From assembly GCA_037178975.1 (NCBI GenBank), contig JASJZH010000005.1, forward strand, positions 5,208,001 to 5,272,000: 64,000 nucleotides of DNA, written 5' to 3'. The position numbers and the translations under genes are program-made. Shown one piece after another: positions 11,210 through 23,821 of the stretch (position 1 is its first letter; every line of letters starts with the position of its first letter). A model generated the notes under the pieces. That model was given only the letters and a program-made list of their open reading frames with translations. It was not told the origin of the DNA and made no database searches. The DNA is from Oscheius tipulae. Its lineage: Eukaryota > Nematoda > Chromadorea > Rhabditida > Rhabditidae.

Positions 11210-12833
11210 CTAATTGTCGTTTTCGGGCTCATCTTCTTCGGCTATTCCTTGGAGATCTTCGTAATTTTCGACTCGCATGTCGTTCAGACCGAGCTCGTCA
11301 TTCTGCTCATAGCTTCGTGTGTAGAATTCTTTGTTCAGACGAGGATCATCCAGTGGCGCTGTGATACTCTGGAAAATGCATTTATTATGAGCATCCATGC
11401 ATAGTATCCCACCTGAATGTAGCTATTTCCGGCCGGATCATCGAGAACCAGTGTGATGGGTCGCGTCAATGCAAGAGCATCCTGGAAAGCGGTCATCAAC
11501 TTGTCCATTGCGGCTCTATCAGAGCTGTCAGCACTGTCGCCAGTGAAGAAGCGCGACTGCTCCGTGATCTGATCCTTCGTCGCGTTAAGAAGGCCCTCGA
11601 CTGTGGTGAAACGACTGCTCAGCGCTCCCGGACCGACTTCCAGCTCGAGCTCGGGAATGGCCAGGCTGCAAGTATCGGACTTGAGCACGTCTCTAGCAAG
11701 ATCCAAGCTCTAAAACATGAAAGTTTGGCAGAAAAAAAAATAAGGTTTACTTCTTTGATTTGGATGCTGAGCTTGCAGCCATGTTCTTTGATAGCTCCGC
11801 CACTTTTGACCTCGTTCGTCTTGTAGCCACAGCGGTCACAGTTCAAAGCCATGATAATGACTTCCTGGAAGAAAGGAATCTCCGTCGGCTTCATTTTGAG
11901 CACGGCCGGAGCGGCGCAGTTGGGACACTCAGTCGGAAGATGAAGGATTTCGGCCTCCATCTCCTCTTTGTTCTTCCATTGAGGTGCCAGCTCGTCCTGA
12001 TTCACTTCTTCTGCTCTGTAACGATTTGTATTCAAATTCCGAGAAAGTGAACTCACTCTTCATCGTCGTCTGCCAATCCCAGCAGTTTCTTCTCCTCCAG
12101 CGGCCTGTGATAATGCGAGACGATGCAGCGCGGATCCACGTGCCGAGGATCCGGGTTTTGAATGTAGCAGTTTCCAGTGGGATCGTGTAGCTTCACGGTG
12201 AATGTCTCCTCCAGATTCGTCAGTCTGTCCAGTCTGGCAATGAAGGCATCTATTTGACTGGCTTCTGCTGGATAGAGCTCTCGACGACGTTCCTGATCCT
12301 GAGAGAGTCCCCGCCGCACTCGGTCTATCACACCCTCGACTGTCGTAACCTCTGAGAATAAAGGGGAAGTTTGGAAAAAGAAGGAGGAATGTACCTGCTG
12401 GCTGGGTTTTGGGCTCAATGACGAGTTCAATTTCCGGGACTTCAAGCGAGGCATATTCGGATTTGACCAGCTGACGGCGGATATCGACGGGCTCCTGCAC
12501 ACGAAGGACGATTTCCGTTCCGTGTTCCTAAAACACGGTTTCAGTTAAAAAAAAAACGAAGTAAATGGTTACCTGAACAGCTTCTCCGCTCTGGATCTCG
12601 TTGTTTTTGTAGCCACAATGAGGACACTCGAATGACATCAGAATAACGGCCTTGTAGTAGGGAATCGACACGCACATTATTTTGGTAATGCCCTGAACAT
12701 GCAAACGAATTAGTGAAATACTAAAACAAACATTTTCCTCGCAACTGACGCACAGAGATTCGATTTCTACAGGCGCAGTCTCGTGGTCGTCGGCGTTCAG
12801 ATTGCGATAAACGTCTTCCGAGTTGGCAGCCAT
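11210..12833 (-). CDS. ZPR1: Zinc finger protein ZPR1
   Basis: This complete multi-exon gene encodes a protein with the duplicated zinc finger plus beta-domain layout of ZPR1. ZPR1 is a chaperone-like partner of eEF1A that also moves to the nucleus with the SMN complex in animals. It starts MAANSEDVYRNL. The first zinc finger is ESLCVSCEEN...GITKIMC...FECPHCGYKNNEIQ, the second ECPNCAAP...ALNCDRCGYKTNEVKSGG. Each is followed by a homologous domain containing VTTVEGVIDRV or FTTVEGLLNATKD, and HDPTGNCYIQNP or DDPAGNSYIQ. The C-terminus is acidic (EEDEPENDN). All four Cys of each finger are present and the length of about 450 residues is normal. It diverges from the SMYD3-like gene with 500 bp between start codons. 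Confidence 0.97.
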
Positions 12834-13331
12834 CTAATTCACTTGAAATTTGGTAGAAAACGGAAGAACTCGAGAAAATTGTAGTGAAGAAGTTGTATGT
12901 TTTAAGATATGGAGGCACGACATTTTCAAAAACACGGCTCAAAGTGTATTCGAATTCCGATATTTCTCGGCTCAAATCTCTTTCCAAATTTACATCATTG
13001 CGAAACAGTAAAGAATAATGTTGTTTTGCAGTAAAAATAAGCAATAGTCATATTCAAACTGTTTACAGTGGCATACGTTTCTTCTCAGTTCCCACATAGC
13101 TCTTTTCCACTAATAACATAGGCATCAAGGGCGGTATTTTTACATCAAAAGTTGGGGCAAGGTATGTAAGAAGTCAAGAAAATGAGGGAGCTTGGAAAAA
13201 CTTGGTCTTCAAAAGTTTGAGTATGCGCCCAGTTAGTTTTGCGAAATGCGCAGCAATTCAAAGATATAGCATTCGGTTTTTCTTTACTTACTTAGGTGGT
13301 TTCCATCAACATTTACTCAGAACTGTTTCAG
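12834..13331. promoter_or_regulatory. Shared upstream region between ZPR1 and the SMYD3-like gene
   Basis: This is a 500 bp divergent intergenic stretch without a convincing ORF. It must hold the promoters of both genes. A tttcag acceptor sits immediately before the ATG at 13332, as expected for a trans-splice site or a 5' UTR intron. Confidence 0.4.
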
Positions 13332-15150
13332 ATGGCTACACTAGCCGAAGAACTGCCTTTGGCGGCTGTAGTATCTAACGACATGCTCACATCTACATGC
13401 TCAACGTGCTTCACCCACAAGGTTAGATTTGTTTCGTTTTGGAGCAAGATCGCACTTTCTAGCCAGATCAGACTCTTCTAAGATGTACCAGATGCCGGGC
13501 AATCTACTACTGCGATAGAAATTGCCAAAAGAAAGACTGGCAGGATCACAAAGTATGTGTTTATTCCGTCTCTCCCAATAAATCTATTTCAGTACGAGTG
13601 CATGTTCTTAGAAAAGTGTTCTCCACGGGTCCCAGTCTCAATCGCTCGACTTATGTGCAGAATAGCCTTAAAAAAGTCCTTTCCTCAGGCTTTCAACGGC
13701 AGAAAATGGCAAACCATGATGGATCGTAAGCTCACCCTTAATGCTCTATACTGTAAAAAAAAGTACAGATAAACGAGAGATACAAAAAGATCCAGCAAGA
13801 GCAGAATTCTTTGTTTGCGTTAGCCACGTTCTCTACGAGTTCATGGGCTCCGAGATGGTTCCCAAGCCTGCCGAGCTCATTTCTTCTTTCGGAAAAGTGG
13901 GTTTTCTCTACTTTTCCTTTATAACAATACAGATTATGATCAATTGCTTCACGATCACCGATAGCACGATGGGAAACGTAACTCTGGGAGAAGGCGTCTA
14001 TGTCGGTCTGTCGGCACATGACCACAGCTGTGCGCCAGACTGTTACATTCTGTTCGACGGACCGAAGGCCATTTTGCGAAGTTCGAGACGCGATGTCGCC
14101 TACAGCACGGATCTGAGTATCTCGTACACGGATCTCATCGCCTCGACCTCGACAAGACAACAAGCTCTGAAAAGACAGTACTACTTCGACTGCAAGTGCT
14201 CACTGTGTGCCGATACAACAAGAGTAGATTTTTTCCTCACCGTCTTGCTATTGTGTGATACTGGCATTATATTTTCCATCGAAAATCCATATTTCAGGAT
14301 TATTGGGGACGATCAGCCTTCGCCAACTGTTGTTCAGGCGCACTTTGTCTTCTGGACCCACAAACTACCAGTTTAGCATGCTATTTCTGTGGCACTCCGA
14401 GTCCGCTCAAACCTGATGATGTAAGTACACTTTTCGTTTTTCTGTTATTAATTAAATCCAGGTAGAAACGGCAAATCTCGAGCTAGACATGTTCCTAAAC
14501 AAGAACAAGATGGGTGAAGATCTGACGGTCGAGTTGGAACGTAGTCAGAAGATGCACGAGAAAATGAAATCTGTAAGTCTATTTGGGTTAAATGTTATTC
14601 GAAAGAATAGATTTTATCGCCGTTGAACTTCCTGATGGCTGATTTGTCGCAAAGAATATTGGATCTGGCTTCGGAGCTGAATAGAAGGGATATCTGCATT
14701 CGGATCGCCACCGAAGCTATAAGGGCTTATAGGTACTTTTTTTCCCTATCCTTCCCGACCAAATTCCATCTCTCTAGACGCTACCTGCCCCCAGGGCATC
14801 CGGAACTGACGACACGGCTTCTATCCGCTGCCCAAGCCGACTCGTACAAGGACACGCCTACCGGACAAACACTCGAACTCTTTCAAGAGGTCCGTTTTGT
14901 TTGGAATTCCTGGAGGCATTTTTCTTATTCTTGCTCAGATTTCTGGCTCTAGAAGGGTCTGTAACGCAGAAATTTTGCTTGTTTTTGAACTTTACCTATC
15001 TACAAAGGCCGACTTCTCCATAACATTCCTTTTCAGGCCTATGAAGCGGCACTTTGCAGCCACGGTCCTCGTCACGTCCTGACTTCGCGAATAGACCATC
15101 TGCTCTCCCAGTACAGAATTCGTCTTCAGCGCGATTTAGACCAATCCTAA
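13332..15150 (+). CDS. SMYD3-like SET/MYND-domain lysine methyltransferase
   Basis: This multi-exon gene starts MATLAEELPLAAVV directly after a splice acceptor. The MYND zinc finger reads STCSTCFTHK...LLRCTRCRAIYYCDRNCQKKDWQDHKYEC. The split SET domain follows: NCFTITDSTMG, GVYVGLSAHDHSCAPDC, ILFDGPKAILRSSRRDV and ISYTDLI. The post-SET cysteines are in DCKCSLC. The C-terminal helical part includes YLPPGHPELTTRLL. The order and spacing match SMYD3, which uses S-adenosylmethionine to methylate lysine on histones and MAP3K2. One key position differs: the family motif NHSCxPN reads DHSCAPD, with Asp for both Asn. The length of about 430 residues is normal. The exon joining near 14970-15040 is approximate. 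Confidence 0.88.
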
Positions 15151-15896
15151 AGCCGCTTTGAAACTTCCCCAATTATCAGATCTCTATGAATTCGGTCCCT
15201 TTCTTTTGATCTCTCCAAATCCAATTGTCTGGGCAATTATTGCGGTGCCTCGAAAGCGTTTATTGCAGGGAAGCTCTAGTTTCAATTAGATGACTGAATG
15301 GTAATTTTCGTGGAAAGTGCATCATGTTCTTGATCGTGTCATGTCATTTCCTCTGTCCTGATCTCTAATCCCCTCATATTTCCCTTCCTGACTACCGCCT
15401 TCGCGATCTCTCCGGCCGTGGGAAAGCCTTTCGTTCGATCCAGAGTAAAAGAACTAAAAACTCGAAGCTTCGTAGAACTTTTTACTGTGAGTTAAATTGA
15501 CACTAGCCTAGGCTTCAACTGAACTCAGCTATTGATATTATACGAGTTCTGTCGAGAGTTAAAAGATTTTGTTCAAAATCAAGAACAAAACAGGACTCAA
15601 ACATCATGTCGAACTTATGCTAATCGTGAGAACTGACTCACCGAGCGACTACGGGTTTTAGCCAGGACACGAACAGAGAACCGCCTAATTCTCTTCCAAT
15701 TCGCCATTTTTTCTTTCCCCAAAATACAAATTAGTTATAGAATATATTTACACGTAAATATAACAAATTTACCATTCGGAATATGGGAGGGATGGATAGG
15801 CTGTCGTGATTTGATGCTGCATCTCGCCGGCCAAAATTGGACAGGCGACTTTCTCTATTTTGGTCTATAATTGCATTCATTTTGGATAAAATAAGG
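15151..15896. other. Non-coding stretch
   Basis: No ORF with protein-like composition is visible. It contains the 3' regions of the SMYD3-like gene and of the possible small gene on the minus strand. Confidence 0.5.
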
Positions 15897-16395
15897 TCAT
15901 ACTCGCTTGGACCTCACTTTCATAGTAATCTCCTCTCCGTATTTTAAGAAGTTGTAAGCGAGTTCGGGTTTATCGGCCTCTGGCATGCAGGTACACCAGT
16001 AAAACTTGTCATTGCTTTGATGCTCAAGTTGTGTAGTTTCTTGGGGCTCCTTTTGGATATCGGATGCTGCTCCTCCCATTCGACAGATAATGTCGTCGTC
16101 ACCTCCAAATAATGTCGTCACCTTCTGAAAAGTATCGCTCTAGCTTGGGAAAAGATTGTAAAACACCTGTTTGTAGTAATCTTTGGCAGTCGCGTATTTT
16201 TCAACATATGTTCCCGTTTCGTTGTTGCAGTAGCAGATTTCGTGTCGCTTGTAGGAGACCAAAATACTGCAAAATTCTTACCACTGCTGGTAAAAAAAGG
16301 CAATTTACACTTTCCCAATCTTTCTCTCAAATCGCTCAATCCTGCTTCGAGACTCCTCGTAAAAAATCCGATTCTGCTCCATTTAACTGAAATAT
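15897..16395 (-). CDS. Possible small cysteine-bearing protein (unrecognised)
   Basis: Two downstream exons join in frame with consensus splice sites. One contains RHEICYCNNETGTYVEKYA. The other contains TTLFGGDDDIICRMGG, then FYWCTCMPEADKPELAYNF, and ends at a stop at 15897. The paired C-x-C motifs (CYC, CTC) and an N-x-T site suggest a secreted or luminal protein. An exon further upstream (TRSLEAGLSDLRERLG) can be joined across a 47 bp intron, but I find no ATG or clear signal peptide. The 5' end is unresolved and the locus could be a gene fragment. I recognise no family. Confidence 0.4.
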
Positions 16396-16549
16396 TATCA
16401 GGAGAATTGGATAAACAGAAATAGTAAAAAAGGCAGAAAATGGAAATTAGTCGTAAGGGTTCGCTACTGTCGCCAAAGCTGTCTAGAAGCAAAAGGCGGC
16501 AATTCAAATGATAAAATTTATAAATTTGCTTACTGACGACTTTCACTCA

Positions 16550-19500
16550 ATACTCTTCCGTATTCCCCAATTCCTCATTGATCTTCTGCTCTCCAGACTT
16601 TCTTTCGTATTCGACGTTCATTCGGAATCCAAACCCATCCGAAAGGACCCCGAACAGAATTCATTAACTCCAGAACCCAACAGCTAATTACCAAAGTGTT
16701 TCTTGTTTATGCATGTGAACGGTGATGAGACACGTGTTGGTGTCTATTCTCTATTTCCGAGCCCCTATTCATGCGCAGCCAGTCGGCCATAACGTCTAAA
16801 CAAGTGTGTGTTCCAGCTAATTTGCTCGGAATTTTCACTCGACAACTTCAAACTTTTGATCCGCCTCGTCTATTTTTCAGATGTCCGTTGCTGGGGCGTA
16901 AGCTATGTAAATTGTTGTCAAATATAATCGGTCAGTTGGTGGCCGATTGGCTTCGATTTTATGCCAGCGACAGTGTCAGTTGACCTTTAGAGATTAGTTG
17001 CCATTTTTTTCAGTTTCCCTTGTAACAATGAGATCCAGTCTTTTGTTTGGTCTAGTCACCAACTAGTACTTCGAAAAAGGACTTTAGAACAAGCCCCTCA
17101 ACTCTCTGTCGATAGGAAAATGTCTTTCAACCCGAACATCGAAAACATCTAGGTCACTGATGAAGCATACATGATCCCCTCTAGAGTCTTGTCAAAATAA
17201 GAACGCTTATAAGCAGCTGGATTACATTTTGAGCACAACTTGGTGCCGAGCTAGGCGCTTGTTGTTCTATTTTTCGTTGCCAGAGTGTGTCTGACTGGTG
17301 TAAACCTTCGGAAAAGGGCAGGCTTCCAAAGTGTCTACCAATTCCCGCTATCGTCTATATGAATCTCTGAGACTTCATATTCTCGGAGTGTTCTTTGCCT
17401 CTTCGTGATATCTCTGAGATGTGTCAGGTCTTCTTGGGGTATCAGTGTTCATATATTTTCCGTTCCTATCACTCAAAGATCACGAATTATAAAAAATACA
17501 GAATATTTATTGAACAAGACAAAGACAGTATTTATCTCTGACAATGTACAGTTTCTCCTCTTCGGTGTCCCGGGGAGCCATCAGACTCGCTCAACTGCTC
17601 CATCAAGAGCAATTTGCAACGCGTAGCACTTAAAATCTTCCTCTCGTTTGGCCAAGCGTCACTTCCTAATTGGGATCCTTCAGATCTAGTCTCTGTCCCT
17701 CCATTTCCTCCTCCTCATTCCGACACATCGGAAATGAAGTATCAGTCCATTATTTTCTATTTAATTTCTTCGCGAGCCTCGCAAGAATTGAATTAACAGC
17801 CCCGTGCTTTGTATTGCATCGAACTTTGGTTTTTAAATGCATCAAGTCTTTTTGGTATTCTGTCAGTGCAGAGAAAGGCCTTAATCAAATAAGGTCTTGT
17901 TGTCTCGCTTTGCGACTTCTAATCGCCAATTTCTTGGCTCCTTCAAAACTTATTTTGGCGTCTAATGGATGGTGTCTGGTGTGGTTCTTTGCCGAAATTG
18001 TCTGGGCTCAAAACACATTCATATTTTGGTGAGAATGAGTCGTCTTATTCGGTTGCATTAAGAGTTTTCGAAATAATTCAGATGCGCAACTTCTTAACCG
18101 TCAGTAGTTGAGAAGCAAGGTTTTCCCTGCATTTCCCTCGGTATTCTATCTCGTCATTACAAAAAAGAAAGTATCCTGCCAATCGTGGCGGGACCCTTAT
18201 TCAGTGTCCACCTCAGCCACCGCTGGAAATACCACGAAAGCGACTGTATATCTCAGGCTATTTCAAACTACCTCCTGGCATGTTTGGATCCTTCTGAAGC
18301 TCAAAAAAATGGGGAAACCGACAAAATGGGAGACGACAAGTTAATTTTCATGAGCACAGAACATCGTCATAGCATTTTGTCAATTTGATGCGGCACGCTA
18401 AAGCGCAAAACTATCATAGGCGAATGGCTGAAGCTTTCAAACCATGAATTAAAGCTCCGATGTTTTTCGTTCCAATGATTGCAAACTTTAATTTTTTTCA
18501 GGCAAGCAATAGAATTGACTTTTGAGACTCTTTATATCCATACCCATGCTCACAATTATTGCCCTTTCCTACACCCCATGATTGTTTTCGAAACTACCGA
18601 GACGCTGCCAACAGCAGTAGATACCATTGGAATCTGACCCTGCGCAGTCGTTTTCGAACCCACCGAGAGTCACATTACTCATAGAAAGGACAGCCGATGA
18701 TCTCATTAGCATTGCGGGTTCGTTAGCTGTCGCACGATGTTAGAGTCTCATATGACAAGAATCATTTCATCATATTACCTCCATAGCTTGCAGTCCCTTA
18801 GCCTGTCTCTCTCTGCTCATGTCAAACATTCTAGCTCGTGACTAACTCTGTTTATCTCTTTACCGCGTTAACGTCAGTTTCCTTTATAAGAAGAGAGCTG
18901 GATAGAGAGCGGTTATGGAACCAATAACATTTTTTCCTATTTCCTCTCCAGTGCGGGGAATGTGCTTGTTTATGACCACTAGTAGGTACTACTCCCTGTC
19001 ACAAATACCTAACATGTTCTTTGGTACCTAACATTTCAAAGAGTCTCGTTCTGTCCTTTGGTCAGTCTCACTATCTCTCTGTCTCTCTCCACTACTGCAA
19101 AACCCAGTTCCTTAGTCATTCTGACGCCAGATCTTTGATGATGACGAAGCTGAGATTTTTAGAATAGTGTCCAGGAATTTCCTAACAGGGTCTTTTTGTC
19201 CCACGAGTCGTTCTCACCCCCATGCGCGAATCAGAGTTCCGAAGAGGGAAGTCTTCTCGAAGGAGTCCCACGCATGCTTTTACTCTGCTCGTTATTCCAA
19301 CAAAAGAGCCGCCCGGAAGCTTCCCCTTAAGCTATTGGAACTCTTAAGCCTAGAAGCAAAGTGTCAACAGCCCCTTCCAATTTCCTCTTCCGGCCATTGT
19401 CTAGTTTTTTTTGATAGTCTTGTTATCCCTTTATCTCTTTGAACCCTTGTCTCTTTCACACACAGCTGCTCAGCTGATGTACCGTATGTAGTTGGTATAG

Positions 19501-22500
19501 TGTAAAGTTTGTAACCAAAGAATTGTTCTGCACAGTTAGATAAAAACCCGTAAGTTATTCTCATAACTTCTTGGAAGACTCTTATTTTGTTTTCCCACCG
19601 ACACAGATCATTGAGATCCGCACACACAGAAGAGAAAACATGGTGAGGAGGATTGACTAATGAGCAAAACTATTTTTTGGTCATTAGGTATGGACAGCTA
19701 TGAGTAGACTCCGATCTGAAACCTAATGCTCGCTCCTCGAGGGCGGTGGGAGTAGCAAACACAATTGTGCGTGGCTGAACTTTGTAGTTATCGGGTTTTT
19801 GGAGCTCTCCATGAGTGCAAACAGGAAACAGCTGAGCTGATCCGCGAAGAGTGTTCCCCGAGGCCCCCTGGAGGCCTCGTACTGTCAATATTGACTGACG
19901 CATTTTGCATCGTTCCACAGACACGTTAAACTCTCTCCCTCTATATCTTTGTCTATGTCCAGCCTCTTCTTCTTGCAGTTCCTTCATGTGCTAGTTTATT
20001 GGGACTGAAAGGTGTGAAATTGAGCTGTAATCTTTTATGTCGCCAAGCGGAAAATGGTGGAGAGTTATTTTAGGAGGTGAGTTGAGGAGGTGGGTCTCTA
20101 TATAGACTCCTGGTCTTATTCTGTTTCTACCTTTCTCTTCATTATCGTTCTTTACATAACACTGTATTTCTTCTCTGACCCTTGACAACTTAGAGCTGCT
20201 AGGCGAAATTCGCCTTCTTTTCTTCGTTCGTGTACCAAATTATGAACTTCATTTGTAGAGATAGCACCTTGTTGTATCAGCTGTTCACTATGCCAACTCT
20301 CCGAAACTTTTTGCTATTATTCATAGACTTTGTTTCTGAACTTCAGTCTAGTTGTTGTGATATCTTGGGCACAAAACTAAAGATATGAACTTTTCTTTGG
20401 CATTAGATTCCAATATGCCTTGTTTCTGTTTCTGTTGACTAAATTAAGGAAGGTCGCGGGTGACGTAAACTCTTTACGGAGTCTGTCATGAGATTTTCCG
20501 ACGCAGACGGCCTTTCATTTCTTGACAGTTTAGCATACACTGTTTTTGTCTTTTTGTAACCCACTTGAATATGGAATAATTTCCGCTCTTTTCTTTGCAT
20601 TTGGATCACCAACGCCCAATTTCCTGTTGAAACAATCCAATATTCCCAAATAGACCACCCGGAATCTTTCACACTGAGATAGACGCAACGGAAGACAGCT
20701 GTTTGCATCCCTCTGAAAAATGTTCCTTTTTCCTTTGATTGGAAGCACTTCCTTCTCCAAACTTTAACAAAGTTCCCGACTAACGATCGGAGGAAGTTTT
20801 TCTCTGATGTTCTGCAAAATATCACCTAGCTCATCCCGCACACGGTAGTTTTTCTCCCTTACAAAACTCCCACTCACGAGCCATTTTCAGCTGTACGAAC
20901 CGCGTTCAGCCCCCAAAACAATGGCTCTTAGTCCATAGAGCAATCTGCATTGTTTCGAGGAAAGAAGGCCTGCTGCCCTCTCCACTTTTCGCCTCTTCCG
21001 TTCGTTTATTGCGCAGGTTTTTGAGAGCGGAGGGCAATCTCCTGACTATATAGTTTCGAGAGAGAGGGTGTTGCAAGATAAAGGGCCCTACGGGCAGGGA
21101 GATCAACTTGTCGCGGAGACTGCTGTTTTCAGTTAGGCGATGAAATATGTGTTGCGATAGTAGTAGTAATGTTAGTTGGCCTTTTGCCTCTTTATCTGTC
21201 ATAATCCCTAGACCTTACCGTTTTTTATCTATAATGCCAGACCACCATTACAGAGTTCAATCTCTCCCACAGAGACTTGTATTCTTCACCTTCTGCTCTT
21301 TCAGCTCCTAGAGTTATAAACATTCCACTTACCTTTGGGTTAATGCAGTTTTGGATCACGCGAGTAGTTCTGAATACAATCCTTTTCCTACTGTATCTCA
21401 TAATGAAAACATACCCGTCCCTTGGCTTCCAAAAGAGACTAGTGCTTATAACAGAACAGGCTGATTCATTACCATAGTCCTAGAAAACACCAAAAAAGAA
21501 TCTTGAGACATTTTCGGCTTTGTTTCTTCATTTAGCGACACAATAACACCTCTCTAATGACGACAAGAGCGTCTCTAATTTAGATGTTTGGAATGATCTT
21601 TTCCAGGAGATGAGGTCAAAACAATAGAGAAACATCCGCTCACCTACGCAAAGTTCAAAACTGCCATTTTCGTATCAGAATTTTGGATTAGCACATGTTT
21701 CTCTCTCTTCCTGATAAGATTCTATTTTGGGAGCCCGACTACTAGTATAATCTCACGTGCTACGAGATTAAAAAGAAAGATCAACAGTCATTTGTCAACA
21801 CATTCTCTCGCTCTCGAAACGGAAATTGAGTTTTTGACCCGCGTTTTTCGGACATTTCAATGACCAATCGTACTAGTCAGAAAAAAAGGACAAGCCCCAT
21901 CTAAACCGAATCTTTTTTTGCAGCATGTATAGTCTTATTGAGGGACAGGTGCAAAGTTGTTGGAGTTTCGTACAGTACTACTTCTGTTAGAACATGTTAT
22001 GGATTTGAAGTCACTCTTATGTTAGTAGTAGTCGAAAGGTTTCTCTTGTAGGTCGTCTAACCCAAATCTTCCCAGTTTCGTTAGAAAGTCCAAGCTTTGG
22101 TTTGCGAGCATTTAAATAGTTCCAATAAGATAGAAAGATACTGGTAAGAAGACAAAAAAACTAAATGTATAAGTTTCTAGATCTCTTGTATGATCTCTGC
22201 CTTCGCCTAATGCGTTTTTTCTGCATTAAGTCTACCTGACACCTGACTGATTGGTCACACCACACTCCTTTTTCCAACCAAATGAACACCCTCACTCTTT
22301 CCTCTGGAGAGTGGGAAACTTGAGCTCTTTTCCTCCTCCCCCAGGGTCACGCCCCTTGTTCTCTTCTCTCTATGTGTTAAACTCTCTTAGTCTTTGCAAT
22401 TCTTAGCCAAATAAGATTATTTCCTTCTGCTGCTCTGGAAAGAAGCCCCTGTCCCAATCAGTATACTAAATTTTGACAGAAGATCTTTAGAGGGGATCAG

Positions 22501-23700
22501 GAATAATCTGCGCGGGGAGATCAGCTTGTTTTCAGCTTCTCCTAGCCAAATCTCTTTTCCGGACAGTCTAGTCTCTTAGTCTTTATCTTTTACTGTCCAA
22601 GACAGACTTTCCATCGTTCTCCAAGTACTGTCCAAATTGTACCATACCATTTTCTAATCTTCTTCCTTGAAAGAACTCCTGCTGTTCTCCCGTTTTCACC
22701 ACTTCCTCTCGAAATTGAGTCAAGTAAACACCGTTAACACGGGGCCCAATAAGTGTTCTTGGAATTCAATGCATGTGAAAGAAATTTTGAGGAAATAGAT
22801 GCGAACTCATTGTGAGGTCACCGCCGAGTGGGCAGGAAACTATTAAGCGGGTGACCTTATAAATTTTTCAAATTTAATCGTGACGCCTCTCCTTTGTAGA
22901 ATTTCATTAGAGAAAAGGCGTGCGGGGAGAAAGGGGCAAGAAAAGCTGTCTGGATTGAGAAAAAAACGGATTAAGAATATCCGCGGGCAAAAAAATCTGA
23001 AAGGGTCGTCTTAGAGAGATTACTTTTGGAACCGGAATCGGAAGAAAGAAGTTTCCGTCTCGATGTTTTGGTAACGCGAGTTCTTGAGAACAGGGGTGCC
23101 ACGATTTTCAGGGTTGCGCGACGCGTCGTCTTTCTAAATCGGTCTGATTGAGCTGGCAGCCCTAGAGACATATTTCATCGATTTGGGATAATTCCAGAAC
23201 TTCAAAATAATTCTAACTTTTGTGATCGATGACAGGCCAACAAGAGTTTTTATAATTCTTTTTATAATTTATTTATTAACAAGAGTTGAGGAAAAGATAA
23301 ATTGTGGGAAACACGGGATGAATTTAAAAATCGGGAATCTAAACATTATACAATACTAACCATATGGGAAAGTTTGAGGCTCACATGAGTTTGACATTCT
23401 GTGAGTAGACTAGAAATAACTAGTAACTGAGTTTCATGCCTTGACTCCTCTATTCTCACCTTCCGTACATCCATCGAATAGTCTTATCCAGAAGAAATCT
23501 GTTCGTATTCTGCTCAAAGATCCCCACTCAACTTATATTTTGTAGTCGTTGTTTTCCAGTCCGTCTCGGATTACTGTATTCGGCCGAAAATACCTTGCCA
23601 CAAGAAACTCTTAGTCAAAACATGCCCAATGAAAGGCTGTTTATCTCCCAATAACTCAATGAGACTCACGAAATCCGAGGCGCTTTTTTTTTGGGACGCA
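16550..23700. other. Gene-poor stretch of about 7 kb
   Basis: No conserved coding region, RNA gene or element end could be recognised. The sequence is rich in pyrimidine runs (tctctt-type) on the plus strand, and open frames are short and low in protein character. A 67-codon frame at 18185-18388 looks slightly more protein-like but has no neighbours to splice to. The stretch may hold long-range regulatory sequence of the GPCR gene to the right or unrecognised non-coding RNA. Confidence 0.4.
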
Positions 23701-23821
23701 AGGCATCGGGGTGATTAAATTGTCCAGGCCATTAATTAGAGAGGAGGGCTTTCTGACTCTCGTCTTTCTTTTGGTCACTCTCTCCCTCACTCTCACATTT
23801 CACAGACAGAACTTTCAGAGA

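Noticed and set aside
18185-18388. 67-codon frame in the gene-poor region
   Set aside because: Isolated, with no splice partners or family resemblance, and within the length expected by chance.
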